Below are positions 33,999 through 46,084 of a stretch of DNA of 64,000 nt, piece by piece; positions within the stretch are counted from its first letter, which is position 1; each line of letters begins with the position of its first letter. The DNA lies in contig NC_088777.1 in NCBI RefSeq assembly GCF_954871325.1, forward strand, positions 25,025,366 through 25,089,365, read 5' to 3'. Origin of the DNA: Gordionus sp. m RMFG-2023 (Eukaryota > Nematomorpha > Gordioida > Chordodea > Parachordodidae). The notes under the pieces were generated by a model that ran no database searches, was not told the origin of the DNA, and saw only the letters and a program-made list of their open reading frames with translations. The position numbers were made by a program, and so were the translations under genes.

Positions 33999-34286
33999 AC
34001 TTGTACGCTAACATTTCGAAAAATGTTACAAACGTCCATAGGCTTTAAGAAAAAGAGCCGGGCAAAAAAAGAGCCTATGCCCAAGAACTGCTGTAGTTAA
34101 TTACTTTAAAGGTGGGTTGTGGCTGATTTTAAATTTAATTTTTTATAATTAAAGCTGTGAATTTATACTAAAAAAAAAATTTAAAGAGCATACCAATTCC
34201 ATTTCGGTTTGTCCTGAACTCCTGAAAAGGTTTGGGAAATACTAGTTGAGAATACTTAACATTATAAAAACCAGCCCAGATGTTTT

Positions 34287-36320
34287 TTATTTAAAATATT
34301 TGTCTTTAATTCTGAAGAGCTTCTTTATGGAATTTTTGCAGTGGTTTAACTTGATAAATTGTTTCATGTTTAAGTTTAGTTCCATAATATCTTTTATGTT
34401 TTATAATACCATAAAGATTTATATTTTGTATATTCTTTCCTATTATAAGTGTAGAGCCAAGTAATGGCGTCATAAACTAGATTATGGTCTGAGTTCCTAA
34501 TGATGTGAGCTAGGAATTGAATGCGATGTTTCTTTAATGTAATATGAATTGGAGTGTGTTTTGATATTCTACATAAATTATTATTAGATATTACTTTTGG
34601 GTAGAAGATACCATTTATAGTACGGAGGCAGTTATTTATTAATTTCTCATAAATCTCCACCAAATAATAATATAGGAAATATAGTAGAATTGAAAATTCT
34701 TAGTCTGGTGTGTACAGAAATCTAATTCGTTTTCCAAATTTTCATATATTTATAAAACGCCCCTCTCTCTTTTTGTATTCTAATTTTCAATTCTTCTTTA
34801 CAGCATCCTTTATTGTCAAGCATAACTCCTAAATATTTTATTTTATTTACAATCTTAATTGCATTGCCTCCAATTGTAAAATTTAAATTTTGAGTTGCAT
34901 TTGGGGAAGGAAGAATAAAAGTTTTATTAAAGTTTATTTTTAGACCCAATCTCAAACTTAATGTTTCTAATAAGTATAACATATTTTTTGTTTCTTCAAC
35001 ACTTGTAGACACAATGGCTATATCATCAGCATAAGATATTATTAGATTTTCCATAATTATTGTAACTCCTAGGGCTTCTTATATGATTTTATACATTATG
35101 ATTTTATACATTATGATATTAAACAAGAAAGGTAAAAGTGTGCATCCTTACTTTACACCTTTCTGAAAGAGGGGGATACTTTATTGTTTATTCTAAAACA
35201 AGCTAATAAATTAGAATAGTGATTCTTTAGGCATCATGATTTACGCTATCAAAAGCTCTGCTAAAATCTACGAGAGTGAAGAAAGCTGGAATTTTATATT
35301 TCCAACATTTCTGTATTATTATTTTTAAAGCTAGAATAGGTTCTAGAATATTTTTATTTGGTCTATAAGCACAAATATATTTAAGGAATAAGTTTGATAT
35401 AGATGACATCATCCTGTTTTTTAACAGGACAATAAAAATCTTAGATACAGTAGAAGTAAGAGCAACAGCGCGATGGTCATTAAATATTTTTGGGTCATTT
35501 ATTTTAGGAAAATTACATAAGAAAGAAATATTACATTCTGCAGGGGTTTTTACGGTTTCTCATATTTTATTAAAAATAGATAATAAAAAGGAGGATATAG
35601 TTCTAGGAGGAATTTTGAGATGTTCAGCTGTTATTTTATCAAGTTTGGGAGCTTTATTATTACGCAATTTTTTAATTACTTTTACAATTTCATTCGTGGA
35701 GAAACCCGACGGGGGTGGAACTAAGTGCTCATTAATGTTTGTTGGATAGATTGCTCTTCTTGAGTCGAAGATCATCATATAATAGTCAAGCCATAGTGCT
35801 ATTTGTTCTTCTTGGTCAAAGATTTGCTTTCCATTTGCTAAAACTAAATAGTGAAGTTTCTTAAAGCTGTACGGTTTACAAAAATATTTCTATTTTTTAT
35901 AAGCATCATAAATTCTATTTTCTTTCATATCCTTATCAATTTCAAAGGCTTTTTTTATATCTCCTTCTATCGCTCCTCAACAATTTTTGTACATCTTTCC
36001 ACAATTCTTTATTCAGATTGTTACCTTCTCTGAGCTGACTAATTTTTGCTATTATTTCATTTGTTAACCATTCACTTCTTAAATAAATATTTATATTAGG
36101 TAGCCTATTATAATAATCTGTAATATCTTTTTTGAAAAGGTTCCAGCATTAATCAATACTTCCATTCGAGGACATAAGAAAATTATCTCTTTTTCTGAGT
36201 AGTATTTGATCAAATAGCGACAAATCATCTTGCGACTGAGCTTTAATTTGTTTTCTGGAGAGGAGAGGTTTAAAGAGATTTGCCCTGTGAAAAGATTATT
36301 TGAACTAACCCCATTATGGT
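34287..36320 (-). pseudogene. LINE-3a reverse transcriptase and tail
   Basis: Blocks in order on the minus strand: NKAPKLDKITAEHLK (35690-35640), KIIIQKCWKYKIPAFF then TLVDFSRAFDSVNHDA (35270-35227, first catalytic Asp present), GVKQGCTLSPF-like region, SYADDIAIVS (palm YADD, about 35030), KYLGVMLDNKGCCKEEL, FLAHIIRNSDHN and a final KLFRIKDKYFK before the stop. Several stops and frame changes interrupt it. Copy b aligns along the whole length, so both can be compared to see which changes are private. Confidence 0.88.
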
Positions 36321-36335
36321 AACCCCATAAATTTT

Positions 36336-37060
36336 TTATAGTTTTTTGGCTACTACTTTTCTGTGATCTGACAATTTAATACTGGTAGACACTATAACAT
36401 CATCAAACCACCAATGAATATTTGATATGAAGAAATCTATTTGCGATTTCTGATTTGCTCTTACAAGGGTATAAGTGTTTATCTCACGATGGTGAAAAAA
36501 AGTATTTTCAATTTTAAAGTTTTTGTTTTTACAAAGATCAAGTAATTTTTTACTATCTTCACTATTGGATTGTTGTATAGTTGCATTACCAATGGTATTC
36601 TTATTAGCATACTCTTCAATATTACCAATTTTCAGATTAAGATCATTTATATATCTTGATGGCAAAGAATCAATCAATGTGGTCATTGTGTCAATAAAAC
36701 TTAATCTATCATTTTTTCTAGGTGGAGCATATAAATTTATAATTATTGTAGGTTTAAATTTAGTATTCAGATAGAGGAGACCACATCTTTCAGATATGTG
36801 TACAAATTTGATGATTGACTTTTGTATTTTTTTGTTTATTAGGAATGCAATTCCAGACCAGTTATTGGTGGTGGTACCAGAACAAAAGAGCTTTTAATCT
36901 TTGAAGTTTGCAGTATTATTTCCAGGGCAGTGGGTTTCTTGGATGGCACAATATCTAATTTCATGTATGCAAAGTCTCTAAGCTATACTACTAATTTGTT
37001 TTTCATTCCATTTATATTGAGAGACGCTATTTGTAATTTACCAAAAATAATATGCTCCAT
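36336..37060 (-). pseudogene. LINE-3a endonuclease
   Basis: Begins MEHIIFGKLQIASLNINGMK (APE start motif SLNINGM), with a broken middle portion. The frame 36686-36336 then has LNLKIGNIEEYANKN, KSQIDFFIS (SQID motif) and LSDHRKVVAKK (SDH motif). The GDFN motif of other LINEs reads NDLNLKIG here. Several frame changes lie between 36690 and 37000. Function when whole: target nicking. Confidence 0.8.
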
Positions 37061-37327
37061 TTTAGTATGTACGCTTGAATCTGAGATGTTATATTTAAAC
37101 GTTTAACTAAAATAATTTCAAATCAATAAAAATTACGTAAAGTAAAAAGAAATTTTGGAAATAAGTGCTAAATATAGTTATGGATAATTGGTTATAGATA
37201 AATTACTATTCTAAGCATAATACAAAATTCAAAATGAAGGATTAAATATTCTTTAAAATGTAGGGCATTAAATTAAAATGTGTAAGGTTACCAAGAGAGA
37301 AAAAAATAACTATTTTATTATATGAAT
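36346..37327. other. Spacer between the two facing LINE-3 copies
   Basis: This holds the LINE-3a endonuclease region, its 5' flank and ~265 bp of AT-rich DNA up to the truncation point of copy b. No other element recognised. Confidence 0.6.
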
Positions 37328-39811
37328 ATAAAAAATTTATGGGGTTAGTCCAAATACATCTTTTCACAGGACAAATCTCTTTAAACCTCTCCTCTCCAGA
37401 AAACAAATTAAAGCTCAGTTGCAAGATGATTGGTTGCTATTTGATCAAATACTTGTCAGAAAAAGAGATAATTTTCTAAACATGTCCTCGAATGGTAGTA
37501 TTGATGAATGCTGGAACCTTTTCAAAAAAGATATTACAGATTCTTATAATAGGCTGCCTAATATAAATATTTATTCAAGAAGTGAATGGTTAACAAAGGA
37601 ATAGCAAAAATTAGTCAGCTCAGAGAAGGTAACAATCTGAATAAAGAATTGTGGAAAGATGTACCAAAATTGTTGAGGAGCGATAGAAGGAGATACATTG
37701 CAAAAAAAAGCCTTTGAAATTGATAAGGATATGAAAGAAAAGAGAATTTATGATGCTTATAAAAAATAGAAATATTTTTGTAAACCGTACAGCTTTAAAA
37801 ACTTCCCTATTTAGTTTTAGCAAATGGAAAGCAAATCTTTGACCAAGAAGAACAAATAGCACTATGGCTTGACTATTATATGATGGTCTTTGACTCAAGA
37901 AGAGCTATCTATCCAACAAACATTAATGAGCACTTAGTTCCACCCCTGCCTGGTTTCTCCACGGATGAAATTGTAAAAGTAAATAAAAATTTGCGTAATA
38001 ATTAAGCTCCCAGACTTGATAAAATAACAGCGGAAAATCTCAAAATTGCTCCTAGAACTATATCCTCCTTTTTATTATATTTTTTTAATAAAATATGATA
38101 ACTGGTAAAACCCATGCAGAATGGAATATTTCTTTCTAATGTAATTTTCCTAAAATAAATGACCCAAAAATATTTAATGACCATCGTGCTGTTGCTCTTA
38201 CTTCTACTGTATCTAAGATTTTAATGGTCCTGTTAAAAAACAGGATGATGTCATCTATAACAAACTTATTCCCTAAATAGATTTGTGCTTATAGACTAAA
38301 TAAAAATATTCTAGAACCTATTCTAGCTTTAAAAATAATGATACAGAAATGTTGGCAGCTTTTTTCACTTTTGTAGATTTTAATCATGATGCCCTGTGGA
38401 GAACACTTTTGGAATGCGGGATTGAATCTAATGTTATCTACATTCTAAAGAATCACTATTCTAATTTATCCACTTGTTTTAAAATAAACAATAAAGTATC
38501 CCCCTATTTCAGAATTAAAAAAGGTGTAAAACAAGGATGCACACTTTCACCTTTCTTGTTCAATATCATATTGTATAAAATCATAAAAGAAGCCCTGGGA
38601 GCTGCAAATCTATTAGATATAGGTTCAAATGTTACAATAAGTGTGGAAAATCGAAAAATATCTTATGCTGATGATATAGCCATTGTGTCTACAAGTGTTG
38701 AAGAAACAAAAAATATGTTATACTTATTAGAAACATTAAGTTTGAGATTGGGTCTAAAAATAAAATTTAATAAAACTTTTATTCTTCTTTCCCCAAATGC
38801 AACTCAAAATTTAAATTTTACAATTGGAGGTGCAATTAAGATTGTAGATAAAATAAAATATTTAGGAGTTATGCTTGACAATAAAGGATGCTGTAAAGAA
38901 GAATTGAAAATTAGAATAAAAAAGTGAGAGGGGTGTTTTATAAATATATGAAAATTTGGAAAACGAAAGAGATTTCTGTACACACCAGACTAAGAATTTT
39001 CAATTCTACTATATTTCCTATATTATTATTTGGTGGAGATTTATGGGAAATTAATAAAACAGAAAATAGAAGATTACAATCATTCATAAATAACTGCCTC
39101 CGTACTATAAATGGTATCTTCTACCCAAAAGTAATATCTAATAATAATTTATGGAGAATATCTAAACACTCCAATTCATATTACATTAAAGAAACGTCGA
39201 ATTCAATTCCTACCTCACATCATAAGGAACTCAGACCATAATCTAGTTTATGACACCATTACATGGCTCTACACTTATAATAGGAAAGAATATACAAAAT
39301 GTAAATCTTTATGGTATTATAAAACCATAAAAGATATTATGGAACTAAACTTAAACATGAAACAATTTATCAAGTTAAACAACTACAAAAATTCCATAAA
39401 GAAGCTCTTCAGAATTAAAGACAAATATTTTAAATAAAAAACATCTGGGCTTGTTTTTATAATGTTAATTATTCTCACTAGTATTTTCTAAATCTTTTCA
39501 GGACTTCAGGACAAACCGAAATGGAATTGGTATGCTCTTTAAAAATTTTTTTTTAGTATAAATTCACAGCTTTAATTATAAAAAATTAAATTTAAAATCA
39601 GCCACAACCCACCTTTAAATTAATTAACTTATCCTGCAATTCTTGGGCATAGGCTATTTTTTTTGCCCCGCTCTTTTTCTTAAAGCCTATGGACGTCTGT
39701 AACATTTTTCGAAATGTTGCGCGTACAAGTATGTACGGCTTGCTCACAAACGTGTAGAGGGCTCCTCATATTTTTTTTAAACTTTCACCCCAATTAACTT
39801 ATGTTCCAATT
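37328..39811 (+). mobile_element. LINE-3 copy b, 5'-truncated, facing copy a
   Basis: The plus-strand copy lacks the endonuclease and begins around AAAAAATTTATGGGG. RT blocks: FTFVDFNHDALW (38349 on; the AFDSVNHDA motif is shortened here), KGVKQGCTLSPFLFN, SYADDIAIVS, KYLGVMLDNKG, then a stop near 38925 and the tail 38924-39241, with the C-terminal KYFK and stop at 39435-39437. The 3' UTR runs to 39811 and ends at the same bases as copy a. 5' truncation is typical of incomplete reverse transcription. Confidence 0.92.
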
Positions 39812-40545
39812 AGATGGAAATGAGGAATACCTAGCGTAGCTCTGTTGTTTATTCAACGTCAGAGAGCATATGCGCTATATATCACGGATCACGGAAAGTT
39901 TCTTTGTGTGCGGTTTGGAGTGAAGAAGACATTATATTGGATGAAGCCAGGATGGATTATATTTTTATATATTTGCACGTATAAATTGGACTTGTAAAAT
40001 TGTCATAGTTGGTAATGTTTATTGTTGATATTTATTTAATTATTAGAAAAGGATTGTTTTGGATTGTTAAGTTATATTTTTTGAGAGGGAAGGATTGAGA
40101 GTAAGGGGCATTCTTCTATAATGTTGACCGCGAATCAGGATCGACAACATAAGGGTTTAGGTACATAATGCACGTATTAACCACTATACAGTTTATAAGG
40201 AAGAGGTAAGTTTAAAGATAATTTTGTTTTAAATGTTTAGCTTACAAAGCATAAGATAGAAAGTATGTAATGAGTATTAGGCAGGAATATGAAAATAAGA
40301 TCAGGAATTTAAGACAGTAATATTTGTTATATTATATGTCTAGATGTATATTGTACAGATATTGTACTAAAAAATATATTTCTAGAAATGTCATATATTA
40401 TTTTCATTATTTATATGATAATTTATTTTGTAAGCATAATATAATAAATGAAAAATATGAAATTCAGAATAATTGTTCAGAGTTAGCAAATTTTAAAAAA
40501 AGTTTAATATATTAAAATAAAACAGACCCGCAAATTAGGGTGTAT
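39812..40545. other. Stretch without recognised gene
   Basis: Less AT-rich at 39820-39960. A TGTTGACCGCG...TCGACAACA inverted pair near 40120-40148 could fold. The frame at 40324-40515 is AT-rich and matches nothing I know. Confidence 0.3.
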
Positions 40546-40548
40546 GGA

Positions 40549-40617
40549 GGGGGCGAAGCCCCCATAAATTTTTTTTAATTGAGCCCCCTGAGATTGTAAA
40601 GGCTAGCTACGCCCCTG
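40549..40617 (-). mobile_element. Solo hAT-type right terminus with hairpin
   Basis: A GGGGGCGAAGCCCCC hairpin (40549-40563) lies ahead of TTGAGCCCCCTGAG and GGCTAGCTACGCCCCTG. It mirrors the left terminus at 31907, but target flanks do not match. Confidence 0.6.
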
Positions 40618-40859
40618 TTCTCCACCTCATTAGTCAATCTATGGCATACGATTCCCCTAATTTAAGATTATTTAATGATATATTTTTTCTAGTGTTGTTA
40701 AAGTAACTATTCTGATAAAATCTAAAAGAACAAAGAATAATAATTGTTCTCACTCTTTCATGCGAAAATCAATTGATAAAATGTTCATAAATGTCAATTA
40801 TATATCAACAGGTACAACAGTAGCTAGTTACAATTTTTACTCAAAAATAACTCTAACTA

Positions 40860-41770
40860 GTATTTTAAATATTGTCTGAGGCTACCGGAACAAACAAAAG
40901 ATTTTTAAGATGGCTATATTTATTTGTTTTATTTTCTTTCGTGATGAAGTTGACAGGAAATGATAAGGCAAAACGATCTATCTAAACAAATAATCCCAAG
41001 GTAGGGGTGTTCCTTAGTTCCAAGGGACTAGAGTTATCCCATCAGGTCTGGTTTAATTATCATGGCTGAGGCCAGAGGATTCCAGTGTAGAAGAAATATT
41101 TGTGGATTTCAAGATTCTATTGATGATCGAATTGATAGCATAGTGCCTGGGTAATCTGCCTTTTGAAAAACGATAGTTTAGGGGTGGTGTCCGAGGCTAT
41201 GATATGATTTTTACAAATGATGTGGGCGTTATGATTTCACAGCATAAACGAAGACCTATAGCTAGTCTAAGTTTTTCCAGCCTAAATTAAAACTAGGTAT
41301 AGTCTAACCATTCGTAACCAAGGTTGCATTGGCTGAGGCTGGAATTATATGATCCGGCAAAAGAGTCGTATTTATACTCGGGGTTGGGTTTAGGTGGAGA
41401 AAGAGCGTGAAGATTTTCCAGCTATGAAATGTAAGTATTCGATGTCATGCTGTATCAATGGTAAATTCCAGTCTCTTTATAGAATTTGGATATGAGCAGC
41501 TTGGAGCATTTTTGCTCCTAATGTTAATGTTGCCGTATGATGTGGATTAATAGTATCCAAGTCTTCAAGTGTGTATCGAAATTTAAAAACTGAGAATAAA
41601 AAGGTACAAATGCTTAAGGATATAGGGCAATGGTTAACTAGCTTTGATGGAAGGGCAGCTTGCATCCAGGAGAGTGATGAAAATTTGATATTTAAAATAG
41701 GTTCGAGAGTATTTTTAAATGTACTTCAAGGTCTAATGATATTTCAGGGGACTTGAAAATTGTTGATGAA
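40860..41770 (-). pseudogene. LINE C-terminal region with RPDG domain (relic)
   Basis: Minus-strand peptides in order: LTLGAKMLQAAHI (41480-41540), RDWNLPLIQHD, LAIGLRLCCEI (about 41255-41290), RLPRHYAINSIINRILKS (41100-41160), TLESSGLSHDN, TRPDGITLVPW (about 41020-41052) and KYSHLKNLLFVPVASD (about 40880-40925). I recognise this as the conserved C-terminal part of a common animal LINE polyprotein, where RPDG resembles the core of a PD-(D/E)XK nuclease. Several stops and frame changes. The piece at 5890-6117 would follow it. Clade not decided. Confidence 0.6.
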
Positions 41771-42160
41771 CGAAAGGCATGTAAAAATTTAGGAATGAAT
41801 AAAAAAAATTTAAGTAAATAAAAGCCTGATGAGCAGGTAACTGTTTTAAAATATTTTTCATTCTAATGACTTTGGCAAGAAATTCATCTCTGAAATGAAA
41901 TATATCACTTTAACCTTCAATGGGTGAACCTAGGTGGGTAAAGTTAGTTTTGTCCACTAGAATAAAATTTTCAGGTGGGCAGTTTGATTCAAGGGTGTTA
42001 AATTAATTTTAAATAAAATCATTAATTTAAAATTTTGTCTAAATATATGATTGTGTTCGCAAAGGATATACAACAATAATATAATTTCCCGTCCAAATAG
42101 ATTTTCTTTTCTTAAATTGTTACAATAATAACATATCTTTAAATGATGATTTCCCAAATA
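41771..42160. other. AT-rich stretch, no gene
   Basis: Nothing recognised apart from a CAGGTGGGCAGTTTGATTC word at 41972. Confidence 0.3.
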
Positions 42161-42165
42161 CTTTT

Positions 42166-42305
42166 TATTGAATATAATGTTGTCCTTACATCAAGTGCTC
42201 CTGTAGAGCGTTTATTCAGTCTAGAAAGCTTATTTTTGGAGAGAAACGAGCGCCCTTAGATAAAGATTTTGAAATAAATTTGTTGTAAAAAACAAGTAAA
42301 CATTT
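42166..42305 (+). pseudogene. hAT dimerisation-domain relic
   Basis: The plus strand reads IEYNVVLTSSAPVERLFSLE then a stretch corresponding to ERNERP and, in another frame, DKDFEINLLLKTSK. This is the SSAPVERLFS block of hAT transposases, close to the one at 51295 (SSAPVERLFSVAKNV). A stop and a frame change are present. No termini found nearby. Confidence 0.75.
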
Positions 42306-42460
42306 ATTAAACTAATTTTCATGAAAAATAAATATGTTTTTTTTTCAATGCATGCAAGTATATATGATATCTTTATTTCGATGTAAATATAAATATATTC
42401 TATTTTCCGATATTTTTTTCGGTTTAATTATTTTTTTATATAAATAAATTGTATATTTTT

Positions 42461-42580
42461 TAAATAATTGTATAATTGTATATCCTAATTTATTTATATT
42501 AAATATATACTTTCAGTAAATAAATAATTGTATAATTGTATATCCTAATTTATTTATATTAAATATATACTTTTAGTAAA
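42461..42580. repeat. 60-bp tandem duplication
   Basis: TAAATAATTGTATAATTGTA starts at 42461 and 42521; the copies differ at one base (CTTTCAG/CTTTTAG). Confidence 0.9.
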
Positions 42581-42929
42581 TAAATAATTCCTTGTATGAA
42601 TGATGTATAAATTAACATTTAAAAACACTAATTTTTTCCAACACATTTTTCATCCTTAAATTCATAAAACTTTTATATATTAGTCAATTCACAATTAAAT
42701 CTTTTCTGCATATTATGAATGTTGACATAAAAAGAAATATTTAACTAATTTAAAAATTCCCCATAAGACCATTTCTTTTATTCCCAGTTTTTTAAAAAAA
42801 TATTCAACCTTGTGAATTCATTTATTTATTCTATTTAAAAAAAATTATCCACCACTGAAACGCTGTTATTTTCTTCTCATTAAATTCAAAATAAAAAAAT
42901 CTTATTTTTAAGGGCCTCATTAGTTAAAT

Positions 42930-43090
42930 AGTCTAGTTCCCCGACTCCATGTCGAAGTCATAATAACTCGACTCTAGTCGACTGATTTTTACGACTTAAG
43001 TTTTGAACTTGAGTCGCTCGAGTTTTGAACTTGAATCGTGACTCATGTCAGCTTGAATCCTGAATTCAAGTCAAATTATTATTTTTGTTG
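42930..43090. repeat. GAGTCG-rich MITE fragment
   Basis: Words GACTCCATGTCGAAGTC, CTCGACTCTAGTCGACT and TTGAACTTGAGTCG match the arms of the MITE at 17620-18527. Ends are not resolved. Confidence 0.45.
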
Positions 43091-43674
43091 CCTGCCAAAA
43101 TTAAGTATATAATATTTAATTAAAATTACCAATAATAATATCGTATTTTAAAAAAAATTTACAAATCTATTTAGAAGTTATCTCATTGCTACATTATCGA
43201 ATTAACATATTGATTTGCACAAACTACCCAACGCGTAATAATTTAATTCTGAAAATATTCCTGTTCTAAATCGCGAAAAACGATACATTGAAAAATTTGG
43301 AATCTCGCGTATATCTCCTAGGAAATTTTTAAAACAAATTTGAAATTGATATTAATAGATGCTAAGGAAATAAACACATATATTTAAATTGAGTTTTCAA
43401 AAAAATTTCTAAAATGGACGAAATATCATATTTGCCCCCTACTTTAAAAATTTTCTACGAGATTAAGCGAGATTCCTAACTTTTCGCTTTATCGTGCTTT
43501 ACCATTTGATCTTTGAAAATATTTTAAAAGTTTCGGCCAGGTTCTGAAAAATATATAGCAAAATTTGTTTGGCCGAGCTATTTTTGGCCACTAATACTTA
43601 TTATTATAGTATTATTTTCAAAAAATAAAATTTTCCCTTTTTTTAAGCTTTTTCGCTTAAAACGTTTCGTCTAT

Positions 43675-44005
43675 AGCTTTTCGCCTAAGAGCGCCAATAA
43701 ACGTCTATAAGCTAATTGAACATTTTGTCTATAGATTTTTCGCCTTAGACTTATCGCTTAATAGCGCTAATAAGCGCCAAAGAGAGCCAATAAGCACCTA
43801 AGAGTGTCAATAAGCCTTAAAGAGTGACAATAAGTTCCAAAAAGCGACAACAATGAGTATTAATTAGTGCCAATGAATATTAATAAGCACCAAAGGGTGT
43901 CATTAAACTCCGAAGTGTGCTAATAAGTCACAATGAGTCTTAATAAAAGGCAAAGAGATAAAACCCAAGGAGTGTCAATAAGCGCCAAAGAATGCCAATA
44001 AGTTG
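43675..44005 (+). repeat. Satellite-like array A (~19-bp degenerate units)
   Basis: Degenerate head-to-tail units of the type CAATAAGCGCCAAAGAGTG, preceded by TTCGTCTATAGCTTTTCGCC words. The same repeat in inverse orientation makes arrays B and D, and in the same orientation array C. No coding. Confidence 0.85.
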
Positions 44006-44009
44006 TGTT

Positions 44010-44310
44010 GTTAATTGGTTGGTTGTGTAAAACCCAGACCCGGGGTTTGGGTCTAAAAAATTGACCAAACCAGCTCTGAGTACGAACCCCGAGCACAGAC
44101 CCGGGATTTAGACGCGAGGTTTAGACCCCGGGTTTAGACCTATCGCCCGGTGTAACGTGTGTAAGTGATTACCGTGAGATTTCGAATTCTCACACCATCA
44201 AAATCTCACGGCTGACACCGTGTGAAAGTGATTTCATGAGATTTTGATTTTTATCGCTTCAAATACATTGGGGGCCATTTAAATCATCAAAATCTCACGG
44301 CTATTCAATA
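44010..44310. repeat. GC words and imperfect palindrome
   Basis: CCCGGGTTTAG-type words (44035-44145) are followed by CGGTGTAACGTGTG-led sequence (44148-44305) with inverted GTGAGATTTCGA / CATCAAAATCTCACGG repeats. Parts recur at 56159-56280, some inverted. Confidence 0.6.
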
Positions 44311-45144
44311 TTTCAAAATCTCATGGATTTTTTCAAAATCTCATAGATATTTTTAAAATCTCGCATTATTAATTTAAATATACTTTTAAAACGTCAGATT
44401 TGAATGAGGCTGTCAAATTAGAAATATTTCTATATAATACAATTTAATTTGAAATTCTTTTTCATTATGAAGTAAATTTTTAACAATATATTTTTTATTT
44501 CAGAAATATTTTAGCTCAAATTATAATGATATATATGACAGGGTTGCCATGTCTCCCCCCATCAGTGGGAGTCTCCCACAATTTTTTAGTTTACCCATAA
44601 CATCTCACTCCCACAAAACTCCCACAATTAGAAATCTCCCACAAAAAGCTCCTACAATTTTTTTTTAGCATTTTAATGTTTTTAATATATAAATAATAAT
44701 TTTGAGAGACAGTATTTGATTATTTTTATATTTTTAAAATAAATTTTAAATATTTATTCGAAAAATATGTCTAGTTCTTTTATTTTATTTTTCCGCTCTA
44801 AAATATATTTTTTATAAAATTCTCCAATTCTCCACTCGACATTTTCAGAATTTTTGTGTTAGAAAGAATAGAAGTTAGAACAGTATGTATAATTATTATA
44901 AATATATTTTAAATTACTTAATATATTTTATATCGTTATCTAGAATTGCAGTGCTCCACTAGAAGTGGATATTATCAAACAGATTTAAGTAATAAAATGT
45001 TCTATTTTGCTAATAATTTTATCTTACTGTAAAATTAAAATAATATATTAAACATTGTTAAAATTTTCAGAATAAATGATTTCAAATGGCTGTTCTGGCC
45101 AAATTAATAGATATTTAATATAACTTTGCAAGAATATATTCCCA

Positions 45145-45849
45145 GGTAGTTAATATTCAGTTGCAATCAGAAGATTCTTTATTGATAAAGATTCACAAAA
45201 TCATGCTACAGCTCTGTTCATCTCTACAGTTAAAAATAGATAATAAATTTTATGGCGCTATTGCTAAAAATATCATATTAAAATGTTCAAATATTACTAT
45301 AATTTACATATTTTTAAATGAAGCAAATATTTTTATTAAGACAATTTTGGAATATTTACAATCAAGATTTGATTTTAATAACTCTATTTACAAGTGTATA
45401 AATATTATGACCTTGGAACAGAAACCATCATTTGATGGTTTTTGTAATTTAATAAATATATTAAAATTACCGATAGACACTGAAGCCTTGTTTGAAGAGA
45501 TTGTAATTTTTTCCATTTTTAATGATTAGAACACTTAAAGTTAGATGGTCTAAAAGCAGAGGAGAAATGGGTGGAATTTTTTCGTAATAACGATAAATTC
45601 CCATGCTTGGAAAAAATTTGCGAGTATGTTTTCTCCTTACTTCATTCTAATGCCTCATCGGAGCGCATTTTTAGCCTGATGAGGACTGCCTGGAGAAATG
45701 AGAGAAATCGAATTGCTTTAACAACATTAGAGGCCGAGTTAATGGTTAAACAAAATTATAAAATGTCATGCCAGGAATTTTATAAATATCTTAATAACGA
45801 CGGTAAACGTTTAGTTCCATTATTTAAATCTCAAATAAAATATAATTAA
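45145..45849 (+). pseudogene. hAT transposase C-terminal half, inverted
   Basis: Frame 45161-45529 starts VNIQLQSEDSLLIKIHKI (also seen, in minus sense, at 46137-46085) and continues with an Ile/Asn-rich helical region. After a stop at 45527-45529, frame 45571-45849 has KFPCLEKICEYVFSLLHS, NASSERIFSLMRTAWRNERN and LEAELMVKQNY. This is the dimerisation block with S-x-x-SERIFS. Only one clear break separates the two. Its strand is opposite to the N-terminal half. Confidence 0.85.
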
Positions 45850-46084
45850 CTATAACTATTTGACTTTCTATATTTTATAAAATCTTATTTATACATTTGC
45901 ATAAAATCAAATAAATTTATTTTTTACATTGTAAAATTAATATTTTGAATATTTTGGCAAATCATAAAAAAAGAAGCATTACAATCTCCTCAAACATGAC
46001 ATCATATTAAATCTTATTAATAATTATCCGATAATAGTAATAATATTCTTACTTTGGTATTTCTGCAGCATAATTTAGTGAACC

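Larger units (their letters stand above)
33316..37060 (-). mobile_element. LINE-3 copy a: near full-length APE-RT LINE
   Basis: Minus-strand LINE from a Met at 37060 through endonuclease, linker and RT to a stop at 34289-34287, then a 3' untranslated region to 33316 (last bases ...TATGTTCCAATT in LINE sense). A 592-bp MITE sits in the 3' UTR. It shares 33316-36345 in inverted orientation with copy b (37328-39811), about 95 percent identical by eye. Confidence 0.92.

Noticed and set aside
31907-40617. One 8.7-kb hAT between the CAGGGGCG end and the CGCCCCTG end
   Set aside because: Flanks GCAATGCC and TTCTCCAC differ; the interval holds unrelated LINEs and MITEs.
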